From Ascidiaceihabitans sp047624005 (lineage in GTDB: Bacteria > Pseudomonadota > Alphaproteobacteria > Rhodobacterales > Rhodobacteraceae), in the NCBI GenBank assembly GCA_047624005.1, contig JBLHPE010000005.1, positions 18,233 through 82,232 of the forward strand: a stretch of DNA of 64,000 nucleotides, written 5' to 3'. The position numbers and the translations under genes are program-made. Below, piece after piece: positions 17,380 through 25,076 of this stretch. The first letter of the stretch is position 1. The number at the start of each line of letters is the position of its first letter. The notes beneath the pieces were generated by a model. It did no database searches. It was not told where the DNA came from and saw only the letters and a program-made list of their open reading frames with translations.

Positions 17380-18630
17380 ATGCGTTATTCCGGTTTCAAA
17401 GTCATAAAAGAAGCACTGACAGGTCACAAAGGTTGGGGGCCTGCATGGCGTGATCCTGAACCGCAAGCACATTACGACATCATTATTATCGGTGGTGGCG
17501 GACACGGTCTGGCGACGGCGCACTACTTGGCAAAGGTTTTTGGCGAGAAAAAGATAGCGGTCTTAGAAAAGGGCTGGATCGGCGGCGGTAATGTCGGGCG
17601 GAACACTACAATCGTTCGCTCTAACTACTTACTCGACGGGAATGAGCCGTTCTATGAATTCTCGCTAAAACTATGGGAAGGTCTGGAACAAGACTTGAAT
17701 TACAACGCGATGGTCAGCCAACGCGGGATTATGAACCTGATCCATTCGGATGCGCAACGTGATGCATTTGTGCGTCGTGGCAATGCGATGATACTGAACG
17801 GGGCGGATGCAGAATATCTTGATATCGACCAAATCAAAGCAGAATACCCCTTCCTTAATTTTAACGATGCACGCTTCCCGATCAAAGGTGGCTTGGCCCA
17901 ACGGCGCGGCGGCACAGTGCGCCACGATGCAGTTGCATGGGGATATGCCCGCGCAGCCGACAGCCGCGGCGTCGACATCATCCAAAACTGCGAAGTCACG
18001 GGTTTCCGCATTGAGGATGGCGTCTGCAAAGGTGTCGAAACCTCGCGCGGATTTATCGGAGCCACCAAAGTTGGCTGCGCAGTTGCGGGATCATCGGGAC
18101 GTCTAATGGCCAAAGCCAACATGCGCCTGCCAATTGAATCCCATGTACTACAAGCGTTTGTGTCTGAAGGCCTAAAACCTTTAATCCCCAGCGTCATTAC
18201 CTTTGGCGCGGGCCATTTCTACGTCAGCCAATCCGACAAAGGCGGCCTTGTTTTTGGCGGTGATTTGGACGGCTACAACTCCTACGCACAACGCGGCAAC
18301 CTGCCTGTGGTCGAAGACGTCTGCGAAGGCGGCATGGCAATCATGCCCATGATCGGACGCGCCAGAATGCTGCGCATGTGGGGTGGGATCATGGACATGT
18401 CGATGGATGGCTCGCCCATTATTGACCGGACCCATATCGACGGTCTCTATTTCAACGGCGGCTGGTGTTATGGCGGGTTCAAGGCCACGCCAGCGTCAGG
18501 TTACGCCTTTGCGCATTTACTGTCCAAAGACGAACCCCATCCAACCGCCACTGCCTACCGATTTGACCGTTTCAAAACCGGACACATGATCGACGAAAAA
18601 GGCATGGGCAATCAGCCCAATTTGCATTGA
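17380..18630 (+). CDS. mgdA: N-methylglutamate dehydrogenase subunit A (SoxB-like)
   Basis: A 416-residue FAD/FMN subunit paralogous to SoxB. It has GGGGHG (38-43), GNVGRNTTIVRSNY and His182 in VRHDAVAWGYARA, matching the covalent-FMN histidine. I call it MgdA rather than a second sarcosine oxidase because the operon order (B-D-A-G-like) and the neighbouring mgsABC and gmaS genes match the N-methylglutamate pathway. The enzyme oxidises N-methylglutamate to glutamate plus a formaldehyde-level C1 unit. Sequence alone cannot exclude sarcosine or another N-methyl amino acid as substrate. Confidence 0.85.
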   Translation: MRYSGFKVIKEALTGHKGWGPAWRDPEPQAHYDIIIIGGGGHGLATAHYLAKVFGEKKIAVLEKGWIGGGNVGRNTTIVRSNYLLDGNEPFYEFSLKLWEGLEQDLNYNAMVSQRGIMNLIHSDAQRDAFVRRGNAMILNGADAEYLDIDQIKAEYPFLNFNDARFPIKGGLAQRRGGTVRHDAVAWGYARAADSRGVDIIQNCEVTGFRIEDGVCKGVETSRGFIGATKVGCAVAGSSGRLMAKANMRLPIESHVLQAFVSEGLKPLIPSVITFGAGHFYVSQSDKGGLVFGGDLDGYNSYAQRGNLPVVEDVCEGGMAIMPMIGRARMLRMWGGIMDMSMDGSPIIDRTHIDGLYFNGGWCYGGFKATPASGYAFAHLLSKDEPHPTATAYRFDRFKTGHMIDEKGMGNQPNLH

Positions 18631-18643
18631 GGGACCGTAGCAT

Positions 18644-18931
18644 ATGATTATCAATCACCCCCTCCTTGGCCCACGCGACAGCGCCGAATTCGCCTATCTT
18701 GGTGATGCCAAAATGATCGAGCGGCCCGATTGGGACTCCGAGACAGCCGCGCAAGATTTCTATGAATACGCTTACCTACGCGACAATCCTGCCGGCATTC
18801 ACCGCGAGTTGTGGTTCCACGAAGGGGGCGATCGGTCCTACCTTGTTGTGACGCGAGACACAGTGACCCACGAAATTTCAAATGTTGAACTGGCCCGCGA
18901 TGTGGCCCGTAAGTTGGGGCGTTCCAAATGA
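18644..18931 (+). CDS. mgdB: N-methylglutamate dehydrogenase subunit B (SoxD-like, no Cys)
   Basis: A 95-residue homologue of the sarcosine oxidase delta subunit: the YAYLRDNPAGIHRELWFH run matches the YLFMRHNPKGVHLERWRH run of SoxD at 10299. Unlike SoxD it contains no cysteine at all. The CPxC start is replaced by NHPLLGPR, and the last Cys ligand by Asp63 after His59, so the zinc site of SoxD cannot form in the usual way. It is 13 bases after mgdA and overlaps mgdC by four bases. Confidence 0.83.
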   Translation: MIINHPLLGPRDSAEFAYLGDAKMIERPDWDSETAAQDFYEYAYLRDNPAGIHRELWFHEGGDRSYLVVTRDTVTHEISNVELARDVARKLGRSK

Positions 18932-21873
18932 GCCAAGTTAATCGCTTAGAGGGTGGCCAAATCGACCGAAATCAGCCGTTGAATTTCAAGTTCGATGGCA
19001 AATCTTATGCAGGGTTTGCAGGCGACACGCTGGCCTCTGCCCTGCTTGCCAACGATGTGCGCCTTATGGGCCGCTCGTTCAAATACCACCGTCCACGTGG
19101 TCCGCTGACGGCAGGTTCCGAGGAACCCAATGCCATCGTTGAGCTGCGCAGCGGCAACCGCCAAGAACCCAACACCCGCGCCACCACGGCTGAATTGTAC
19201 GAGGGGCTAACCGCAAAATCCCAGAACCGCTGGCCGTCACTTGCCTTTGACGCAATGGCAATCAATGACCGTTTCTCAAACTTCCTAACGGCAGGATTTT
19301 ACTACAAAACTTTCATGTGGCCTGCCGTATTCTGGGAAAAAGTATACGAACCCATCATCCGCAAAGCCGCTGGTCTTGGGTCACTTTCGATGCTCGAAGA
19401 CCCTGATGAATACGACAAAGGGTTTCGCCACACAGATCTATTGATCATTGGCGCGGGGCCATCCGGCTTGATGGCCGCCCTCACCGCTGGTCGTGCAGGC
19501 AGCGACGTGATCCTTGCCGATGAAGACTTCGCATTTGGCGGGCGTCTCAACAGCGAAGTCTTCGCGATAAACGACGAGGCATCCGACGTTTGGGTCCATG
19601 CCACGATTGCAGAACTGTCTACAATGCCCAACGTACGCCTGATGACCCGCACAACAGTCATCGGTGCATTCGATCACGGCATCTACGGCGCGGTTGAACG
19701 GGTGTCTGACCATGTTATCATGCCCGCAACAGGCAAACCGCGTCAAATTCTGTGGCGCATTTATGCGGCCAAAACGATCCTAGCTGCTGGTGCAACCGAA
19801 CGCCCCATCGCGTTTGAAAACAATGACCGTCCCGGTATTATGCTGGCCTCTGCCATGCGATCTTATGCCAACCGCTGGGCCGCAACACCTGCACAACGTA
19901 TCGCGATCTTTACCAACAATGACGACGGGCACCGCACAGCCGCCGACTTACACGCCAAAGGGGTCAAGATCGCTGCCGTCATCGACAGCCGCGCAGATGC
20001 ACCTCGCTCGCATGACTACGAAGTCCTGCAAGGCGCGCAAGTTGTAGATAGCAAAGGTCGTCTTGGCCTTAAGTTCGTTGATGTGAAATTGGCTGACGGT
20101 TCGGATCGCACGATTGAATGCGGCGCACTTGGTGTTTCAGGTGGTTGGAATCCCAACGTGCATATGACCTGTCATCAGCGAGGACGCCCTACGTGGAACG
20201 ACGATTTAGCGGCATTTGTTCCCGGTGGTACTCTGCCTCCAGGCATGTCGGTTACTGGTGCCGCGAATGGCGATCTGTCCACACATATGGCCCTCAAAAC
20301 AGGTGCAGCAGCGGCCAAGGCCGCTTTGGGCCTGAAAGGACGTAGTGCCAAAACACCAATATCTGAGGACGCGCCAGTGTCCCAAACCCCGTTCTGGTAC
20401 GTTGAGGGATGTAGCCGCGCGTGGCTGGATCAACAAAACGATGTGACCGTTAAAGATGTGAAGCTAAGCCATCAAGAAGGCTTTCGGTCTGTCGAACACC
20501 TGAAACGCTATACCACGCTGGGCATGGCGACCGATCAAGGCAAAACATCCAATATGGGTGGCCTTGCGATCATGGCCGAACTGGCTGGAAAATCGATTCC
20601 CGAAGTTGGCACCACTATTTTCCGCCCCCCTTATACGCCCACATCCATCGGTGTTCTGGCTGGACGCATGCGCGGTAAAGAATTCCACCCTACCCGACTG
20701 ACACCATCACATTACTGGGCAAAAGAACGTGGCGCAGTGTTTGTTGAAGTGGGCAACTGGCTACGTGCACAGTGGTTCCCGATTGAAGGCGAGGTTCACT
20801 GGCGTCAATCTGTGGACCGCGAAGTGACTGCAACACGCGCCTCCGTCGGAGTTTGCGATTGTACAACTTTGGGCAAAATCGACGTACAAGGCAGCGATGC
20901 TGCCACCTTCCTAAACAAAGTATACTGCAACGCCTTCGCCAAGCTGGCTGTTGGCAAGGTCCGGTATGGGTTGATGTTGCGCGAAGACGGCATTGCAATG
21001 GATGACGGCACAGCGGGCCGACTGGCAGAGGATCATTTTGTGGTCACCACCACCACAGCAAAAGCTGCCGCCGTCTATCAACATCTCGAATTTGTACGCC
21101 AATGCTTGTACCCTGATTTGGATGTTCAGCTGATTTCGACCACAGAAGCGTGGGCACAATACGCCGTTGCGGGACCAAATTCACGCAAGCTGTTGCAAAA
21201 AATTGTCGATCCTGAATTCGACATCTCAAACGAGGCCTTCCCCTTCATGGGGTGTGGGAACATCACTGTCTTTGGTGGGTTGCGGGCACGCCTTTTCCGT
21301 ATCTCTTTCTCTGGTGAGTTGGCGTTCGAAATCGCAGTTCCATCGCGCTACGGCGATGCGCTGATGCGCCAGCTGATGTATAAAGGTGAAGAATTCAACG
21401 TCACGCCATATGGCACTGAAGCGTTGGGCGTCATGCGCATCGAAAAGGGCCACGCAGCAGGGAATGAACTGAACGGCACGACAAGCGCGCTGAACCTTGG
21501 GATGGGTCGGATGGTGTCCAAGAAGAAGGACAGTATTGGCAGCACTTTATCAGAGCGTGCAGGCATGAACGAAGACGATGCACTGATGCAGGTCGGCATT
21601 CAGCCCATTGATCCATCACATAAAATCACCGCTGGAGGTCACTTGATGGCCGCGGATGGTCCGGTAGATGCCGCACATGACCAGGGGTACGTCACCTCTG
21701 CAGCGTTCTCACCCACGCTAAGCTCAATGATTGGGTTAGGAATGTTGAAGGGTGGTGGAAATCGTCAGGGTGAGAAGATGCGCCTTGTGTCACCACTTAC
21801 CGATTTGAATGTAGAGGTCGAAATAGTGTCTGCCCATTTTGTTGATCCCGAGGGGGAACGTGTCCGTGGATAA
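18928..21873 (+). CDS. mgdC: N-methylglutamate dehydrogenase subunit C (SoxA-like)
   Basis: A 981-residue large subunit with the same plan as SoxA at 7241: an N-terminal ferredoxin-like fold (GDTLASALLAND is identical in both), GAGPSG (175-180) in the dinucleotide-binding domain, and a C-terminal GcvT-like folate-binding half (from about 590, with RISFSGELAFEIAVP). It probably channels the methyl-derived C1 unit to tetrahydrofolate. The start ATG overlaps the mgdB stop (ATGA). Its end overlaps mgdD by eight bases. Confidence 0.88.
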   Translation: MSQVNRLEGGQIDRNQPLNFKFDGKSYAGFAGDTLASALLANDVRLMGRSFKYHRPRGPLTAGSEEPNAIVELRSGNRQEPNTRATTAELYEGLTAKSQNRWPSLAFDAMAINDRFSNFLTAGFYYKTFMWPAVFWEKVYEPIIRKAAGLGSLSMLEDPDEYDKGFRHTDLLIIGAGPSGLMAALTAGRAGSDVILADEDFAFGGRLNSEVFAINDEASDVWVHATIAELSTMPNVRLMTRTTVIGAFDHGIYGAVERVSDHVIMPATGKPRQILWRIYAAKTILAAGATERPIAFENNDRPGIMLASAMRSYANRWAATPAQRIAIFTNNDDGHRTAADLHAKGVKIAAVIDSRADAPRSHDYEVLQGAQVVDSKGRLGLKFVDVKLADGSDRTIECGALGVSGGWNPNVHMTCHQRGRPTWNDDLAAFVPGGTLPPGMSVTGAANGDLSTHMALKTGAAAAKAALGLKGRSAKTPISEDAPVSQTPFWYVEGCSRAWLDQQNDVTVKDVKLSHQEGFRSVEHLKRYTTLGMATDQGKTSNMGGLAIMAELAGKSIPEVGTTIFRPPYTPTSIGVLAGRMRGKEFHPTRLTPSHYWAKERGAVFVEVGNWLRAQWFPIEGEVHWRQSVDREVTATRASVGVCDCTTLGKIDVQGSDAATFLNKVYCNAFAKLAVGKVRYGLMLREDGIAMDDGTAGRLAEDHFVVTTTTAKAAAVYQHLEFVRQCLYPDLDVQLISTTEAWAQYAVAGPNSRKLLQKIVDPEFDISNEAFPFMGCGNITVFGGLRARLFRISFSGELAFEIAVPSRYGDALMRQLMYKGEEFNVTPYGTEALGVMRIEKGHAAGNELNGTTSALNLGMGRMVSKKKDSIGSTLSERAGMNEDDALMQVGIQPIDPSHKITAGGHLMAADGPVDAAHDQGYVTSAAFSPTLSSMIGLGMLKGGGNRQGEKMRLVSPLTDLNVEVEIVSAHFVDPEGERVRG

Positions 21874-22450
21874 TACAGTGATTAAAGCGACGCACAGTCT
21901 AACACCCATCACCGCCTTAGGCGGGGCCGAGCCTCGCATCGACATCATCGCCAGCGTGACCTGCCGCGAGGTGCCTGAAGTGGCGCTGACATCGGTCACT
22001 GCCCGTTTGGGCCGCGAAAATCAGACAAAGACTGCTTTGAAAAAGGCTGTCGGCATTGCCGCACCTAAGGTTGGGCAGGTCGTGACCAAAACCCTGACCG
22101 CATTTTGGATCGGCCCCGATCAATGGATGGTAGAGGCCCCGTTTGAAAGCCATGAAGACCTTGCTGCGCAGCTAAAGACATTAACGCAAGACAACGCATC
22201 TGTCGTTGAGCAAACAGATGCATGGACCCGTTTTGATGTCAGCGGGGAAAGCGTCTTAAGCGTGATGGAATTGCTGTGCAATTTGAACACTCAGGCGATG
22301 GACGTAAATTCCGCAAGCCGCAGTAGCATTCACCATTTAGGCTGTTTTGTGCGCCGTATCGCCGAAGATAAATTTGGCATTTATGGTCCCCGCGCCTCTG
22401 CTGGGTCTTTGCACCATGCGATAATCGCGGCAATGTCTTCGACCCGTTAG
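21866..22450 (+). CDS. mgdD: N-methylglutamate dehydrogenase subunit D (SoxG-like)
   Basis: A 194-residue gamma-subunit homologue: FWIGPDQWMVEAP corresponds to the CWMSTDELLILCP run of SoxG, and WTRFDVSGESVLSVMELLCNLN to its LSGPNAREVM run. I chose the GTG at 21866 because AGGGGG (21851-21856) lies nine bases before it; a GTG at 21860 and a TTG at 21839 are too close to, or ahead of, that site. Its stop overlaps the convergent regulator gene by four bases. It completes the four-subunit set in the same order as soxBDAG. Confidence 0.85.
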   Translation: MDNTVIKATHSLTPITALGGAEPRIDIIASVTCREVPEVALTSVTARLGRENQTKTALKKAVGIAAPKVGQVVTKTLTAFWIGPDQWMVEAPFESHEDLAAQLKTLTQDNASVVEQTDAWTRFDVSGESVLSVMELLCNLNTQAMDVNSASRSSIHHLGCFVRRIAEDKFGIYGPRASAGSLHHAIIAAMSSTR

Positions 22451-23457
22451 ACTGACGGGACTGGCACATTGCCTTGCACGCGGAACACATTGATGTTTTG
22501 GCGGTCTTCTTGAGGCGCAATACCGAAAGCAGCCCGATAATGCATGAGCAATGGGGTGGTTGATCCGTACCCGACAGCCTCAGCAATTTGGGCCATACTA
22601 TCTTTGGAATACAACACCAACTGACGCGCCGCTTTCATTCGAAGACCGCGGTAATATTGGGTGGGGTTCTGCCCCGTCGCCTTTTTGAACGCCCGTTCAA
22701 CCTGCCTTGGCGTCACACCAAGCGTCTGCGCGACTTCGGCCACTGAAATAGGGTGTTCCAATCGCGAAGCAAACAAATCAACAGCGCGTGCAACTAAATC
22801 TGGCAGGCCCGATTGCGTGGTTTTTGGCAAGGTCACAGGCTGGGGTACACGCTGGCGCACCCCCTCCCCGCGCATCAGCGGATGTTGGAACCAACATGCA
22901 ACCTCATTGGCAATTTCATCCCCCAATCGTTCCTCGATCAGACGCAGCGCCAGATCGAATGCGGCCGCAGCCCCCGAAACCGTATATCGACGGCGATCCG
23001 TCACGATCACATCATCCACCGCCCTGATCTGGGGGAATTCAGCGCGAAAGGCGGCCTCGTAACACCAATGGACTGAACAGCGATGTCCCTCCATCACGCC
23101 AGCGCGCACCAAGGGAAATACGCCGCCGCTGATGCCCCCCATAACAGTGCCGTGGCGATCTAAGGTACGCAAAATCGCATTTGCATGGGCTGGATTTTCG
23201 GGCTGTGCCAACGGTCCACTTAGCAAGAACAACACATCTGATCCCAACTCGGGCGATAAGGCGCAATCAGGCTCAAACGCGACACCAGCGCTGGATACAA
23301 TTCGTTGCCCGTCCTCTGACACCAACTGCCATGCAAACATGTCCTTCGCTGCAATTTCATTCGCAGCGCGCAGCGGTTCGATCATGGACGTCAGACACGC
23401 CATCGGAAACCCCGGAAAAATTAGGAAACTGATATGGATATTTTCACTCTTATTCAT
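22447..23457 (-). CDS. GlxA-type AraC-family regulator
   Basis: A 336-residue regulator with an N-terminal DJ-1/PfpI-like ligand domain (about 8-190; GISGGVFPLVRAGVMEGHRCSVHW) and a C-terminal pair of AraC helix-turn-helices (about 230-325; ISVAEVAQTLGVTPRQVERAFKKATG). This architecture is shared by GbdR/CdhR, activators of glycine betaine, dimethylglycine and carnitine catabolism, and close relatives sit beside methylated-amine genes. It could control mgd and/or sox genes; that is inference. It is divergent from the XRE gene, with a 101-base gap. Confidence 0.9.
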   Translation of the reverse strand: MNKSENIHISFLIFPGFPMACLTSMIEPLRAANEIAAKDMFAWQLVSEDGQRIVSSAGVAFEPDCALSPELGSDVLFLLSGPLAQPENPAHANAILRTLDRHGTVMGGISGGVFPLVRAGVMEGHRCSVHWCYEAAFRAEFPQIRAVDDVIVTDRRRYTVSGAAAAFDLALRLIEERLGDEIANEVACWFQHPLMRGEGVRQRVPQPVTLPKTTQSGLPDLVARAVDLFASRLEHPISVAEVAQTLGVTPRQVERAFKKATGQNPTQYYRGLRMKAARQLVLYSKDSMAQIAEAVGYGSTTPLLMHYRAAFGIAPQEDRQNINVFRVQGNVPVPSV

Positions 23458-23558
23458 AATTCATAGACTCTGAGGAAAAATATGACCTATAATTGTCCAA
23501 AGTTTAAGCACAAATTGAATTGCGGCTTCTGATTCAGCTTTGTAGTAGGTGACCCGTT
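23458..23558. promoter_or_regulatory. Divergent promoter region of the two regulators
   Basis: A 101-base AT-rich gap between two divergent regulator genes (AATTCATAGACTCTGAGG to TTGCGGCTTC). Autoregulation or mutual control is plausible. AGGTGA precedes the XRE gene. No clear palindrome was found. Confidence 0.35.
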
Positions 23559-24215
23559 ATGAATATAGAAAAAATCAGCCCCGAAATAGCCAATCAATTG
23601 ACACAAGACCCGCACAGCACACGTGATGGGGATCGTGAAAAGGTGCTTGAAGTGGCGATTGGACGCGAGGTTCGTGCCTTTCGCCGCCAACAACAGATCA
23701 CAGTGGCCGAGCTTTCGCAGATGACAGGCCTGTCGATCGGGATGTTGTCCAAGATTGAAAACGGCAATACGTCACCCTCGTTGACCACGCTACAGACCTT
23801 GGCGAACACCCTAAGTGTACCGTTGACCAGCTTTTTCCGCCGTTTCGAGGAAAGCCGTCAAGCGGTTCATACCAGATCCGGCGAAGGCGTCGAAATTGAT
23901 CGCGAGGGCACACGCGCCAATCACCAATATAATCTTCTGGGCCACCTCGGGTCCAATGCCTCAGGCGTGATTGTTGAGCCCTATCTGATTACCCTTTCAG
24001 AAAAATCCGACATCTTTCCAACGTTCCAACACGCCGGGATTGAAACAATTTATATGCTGGATGGCGAAGTCGATTACCGCCACGGCGACGATATTCATAC
24101 GCTCAAACCAGGTGATACGTTATTTTTTGACGCCGATGCGCCGCATGGCCCAGAGAAGTTGGTGAAGTTGCCGGCACGGTATCTGTCGATCATCAGTTAT
24201 CCACAAAGCGCCTAA
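23559..24215 (+). CDS. XRE-family regulator with cupin sensor
   Basis: A 218-residue regulator with an N-terminal helix-turn-helix of the XRE/Cro type (about residues 34-88; TVAELSQMTGLSIGMLSKIENGNTSPSL) and a C-terminal cupin (about 140-215; IYMLDGEVDYRHGDDIHTLKPGDTLFFDADAPHGPEKL). Members commonly sense small amines, amino acids or sulfur compounds. The target is unknown; position between mgd and mgs makes methylamine genes the first guess. Start by AGGTGA. Confidence 0.88.
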   Translation: MNIEKISPEIANQLTQDPHSTRDGDREKVLEVAIGREVRAFRRQQQITVAELSQMTGLSIGMLSKIENGNTSPSLTTLQTLANTLSVPLTSFFRRFEESRQAVHTRSGEGVEIDREGTRANHQYNLLGHLGSNASGVIVEPYLITLSEKSDIFPTFQHAGIETIYMLDGEVDYRHGDDIHTLKPGDTLFFDADAPHGPEKLVKLPARYLSIISYPQSA

Positions 24216-24281
24216 GCAGACGGCCTGTCCATATCTGTAATTTTTGAGGGCTAAGATCTATTGGCCAAATACTTGGCAAAT

Positions 24282-24710
24282 TTACACTTCTGGCCCAACG
24301 TCTTTAGTGAACGCACCCCAGAATTCGACGGCCTTATCATACTCAGCAGCATAAAATGCTGGAACCGTAGGTCCGAAAGGGTCATCGACCAACCGCCCGA
24401 ACCGCCATGCGCATTCAAAGAAACCCGGCGCAGGCAATCCATCCCGTGCCTTACTAATGACAAGCGCTGAAATCAAAGGGCGACCCGCAGCGGCATCCTC
24501 CTCGATCAAGCGTTCCAACGCGACCGTTAGCTGGTGGATTGTATTTGGCGGCGTCAACTCTAGAACCTTGGCCAGAGCTTGGTAAGTGATCGGCGTATCT
24601 TGCCCGACAATGCTGCACAGATGGCTTCGAACGCGCAGCGCAAGCTCGTTTTCCGTCCCTATTTCGTTGGAACTATCCGGAGCTATCGACGGGGTTTCTT
24701 TGTAAGTCAT
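24282..24710 (-). CDS. Conserved-looking hypothetical protein
   Basis: A 142-residue soluble protein I do not recognise. It has a central helical region (TPITYQALAKVLELTPPNTIHQLTVALERLIEEDAAAGRPLISALV) that could be a winged-helix-like fold, followed by a conserved-looking GLPAPGFFECAWRFGRLVDDPFGPTVPAFYAAEYDKAVEFWG. The start at 24710 (MTYKETP) is a choice; the frame is open to 24770. No good ribosome site is seen. The gene is on its own, convergent with the XRE regulator. Confidence 0.55.
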   Translation of the reverse strand: MTYKETPSIAPDSSNEIGTENELALRVRSHLCSIVGQDTPITYQALAKVLELTPPNTIHQLTVALERLIEEDAAAGRPLISALVISKARDGLPAPGFFECAWRFGRLVDDPFGPTVPAFYAAEYDKAVEFWGAFTKDVGPEV

Positions 24711-24816
24711 AGTCAATGATATTAGCTTATTTGCTAGATAGATTCGAGCAGTTTGTGTTTTGGCTAACACCTTTTAAGTCTGCATCGTTACCGAACCTTA
24801 TTGATGCTGTAGCATC

Positions 24817-24852
24817 AAAAAAAGGGGCCGCTCTTTCAAGCAGCCCCCTTTT
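24817..24852 (-). terminator. Intrinsic terminator of the amt operon
   Basis: Read on minus: AAAAGGGGGCTGCT, loop, AGCGGCCCC, then TTTTTTT. The arms are about 24839-24852 and 24820-24832. A T7 run (24817-24823 on plus as A7) follows the stem, so this is a strong minus-strand terminator, just after the small gene at 24875. Confidence 0.8.
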
Positions 24853-24874
24853 CAGTACTTTTAAGCCTGTCGAC

Positions 24875-25042
24875 TTAAAACTTAGCTGCTTTCGCCGCCT
24901 CAGACTTGTGACCTACAAACAATACGGCCACGCAGATCACGGCTGCGATCAAGGTATAGACACCCGGCATGATGCTGCCGTGGCCCATATACATGGCCCC
25001 ATCAACAACGGCCCAGTTCGCTTCATCATATGGAAAACCCAT
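24875..25042 (-). CDS. 55-residue membrane protein downstream of amt
   Basis: A short gene found by reading the gap after amt. It encodes 55 residues starting MGFPYDEANWAVVDGAMYMGHG, with one transmembrane helix (about residues 26-44, PGVYTLIAAVICVAVLFVG) and a basic tail HKSEAAKAAKF. AAAGGAGAG lies just upstream of the ATG at 25042. It is 34 bases after the amt stop and is followed directly by a strong terminator, so amt and this gene form one transcript. Its function is unknown; a partner or modulator of Amt is a natural guess. Confidence 0.75.
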   Translation of the reverse strand: MGFPYDEANWAVVDGAMYMGHGSIMPGVYTLIAAVICVAVLFVGHKSEAAKAAKF

Positions 25043-25076
25043 GGTTCTCTCCTTTTCAAATGTTATTCAGCCAATC

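Noticed and set aside
17380..22450. A second sarcosine oxidase or dimethylglycine dehydrogenase instead of Mgd
   Set aside because: Possible from the motifs, but the joint presence of mgsABC and gmaS and the delta subunit lacking Cys point to Mgd; final proof needs phylogeny.
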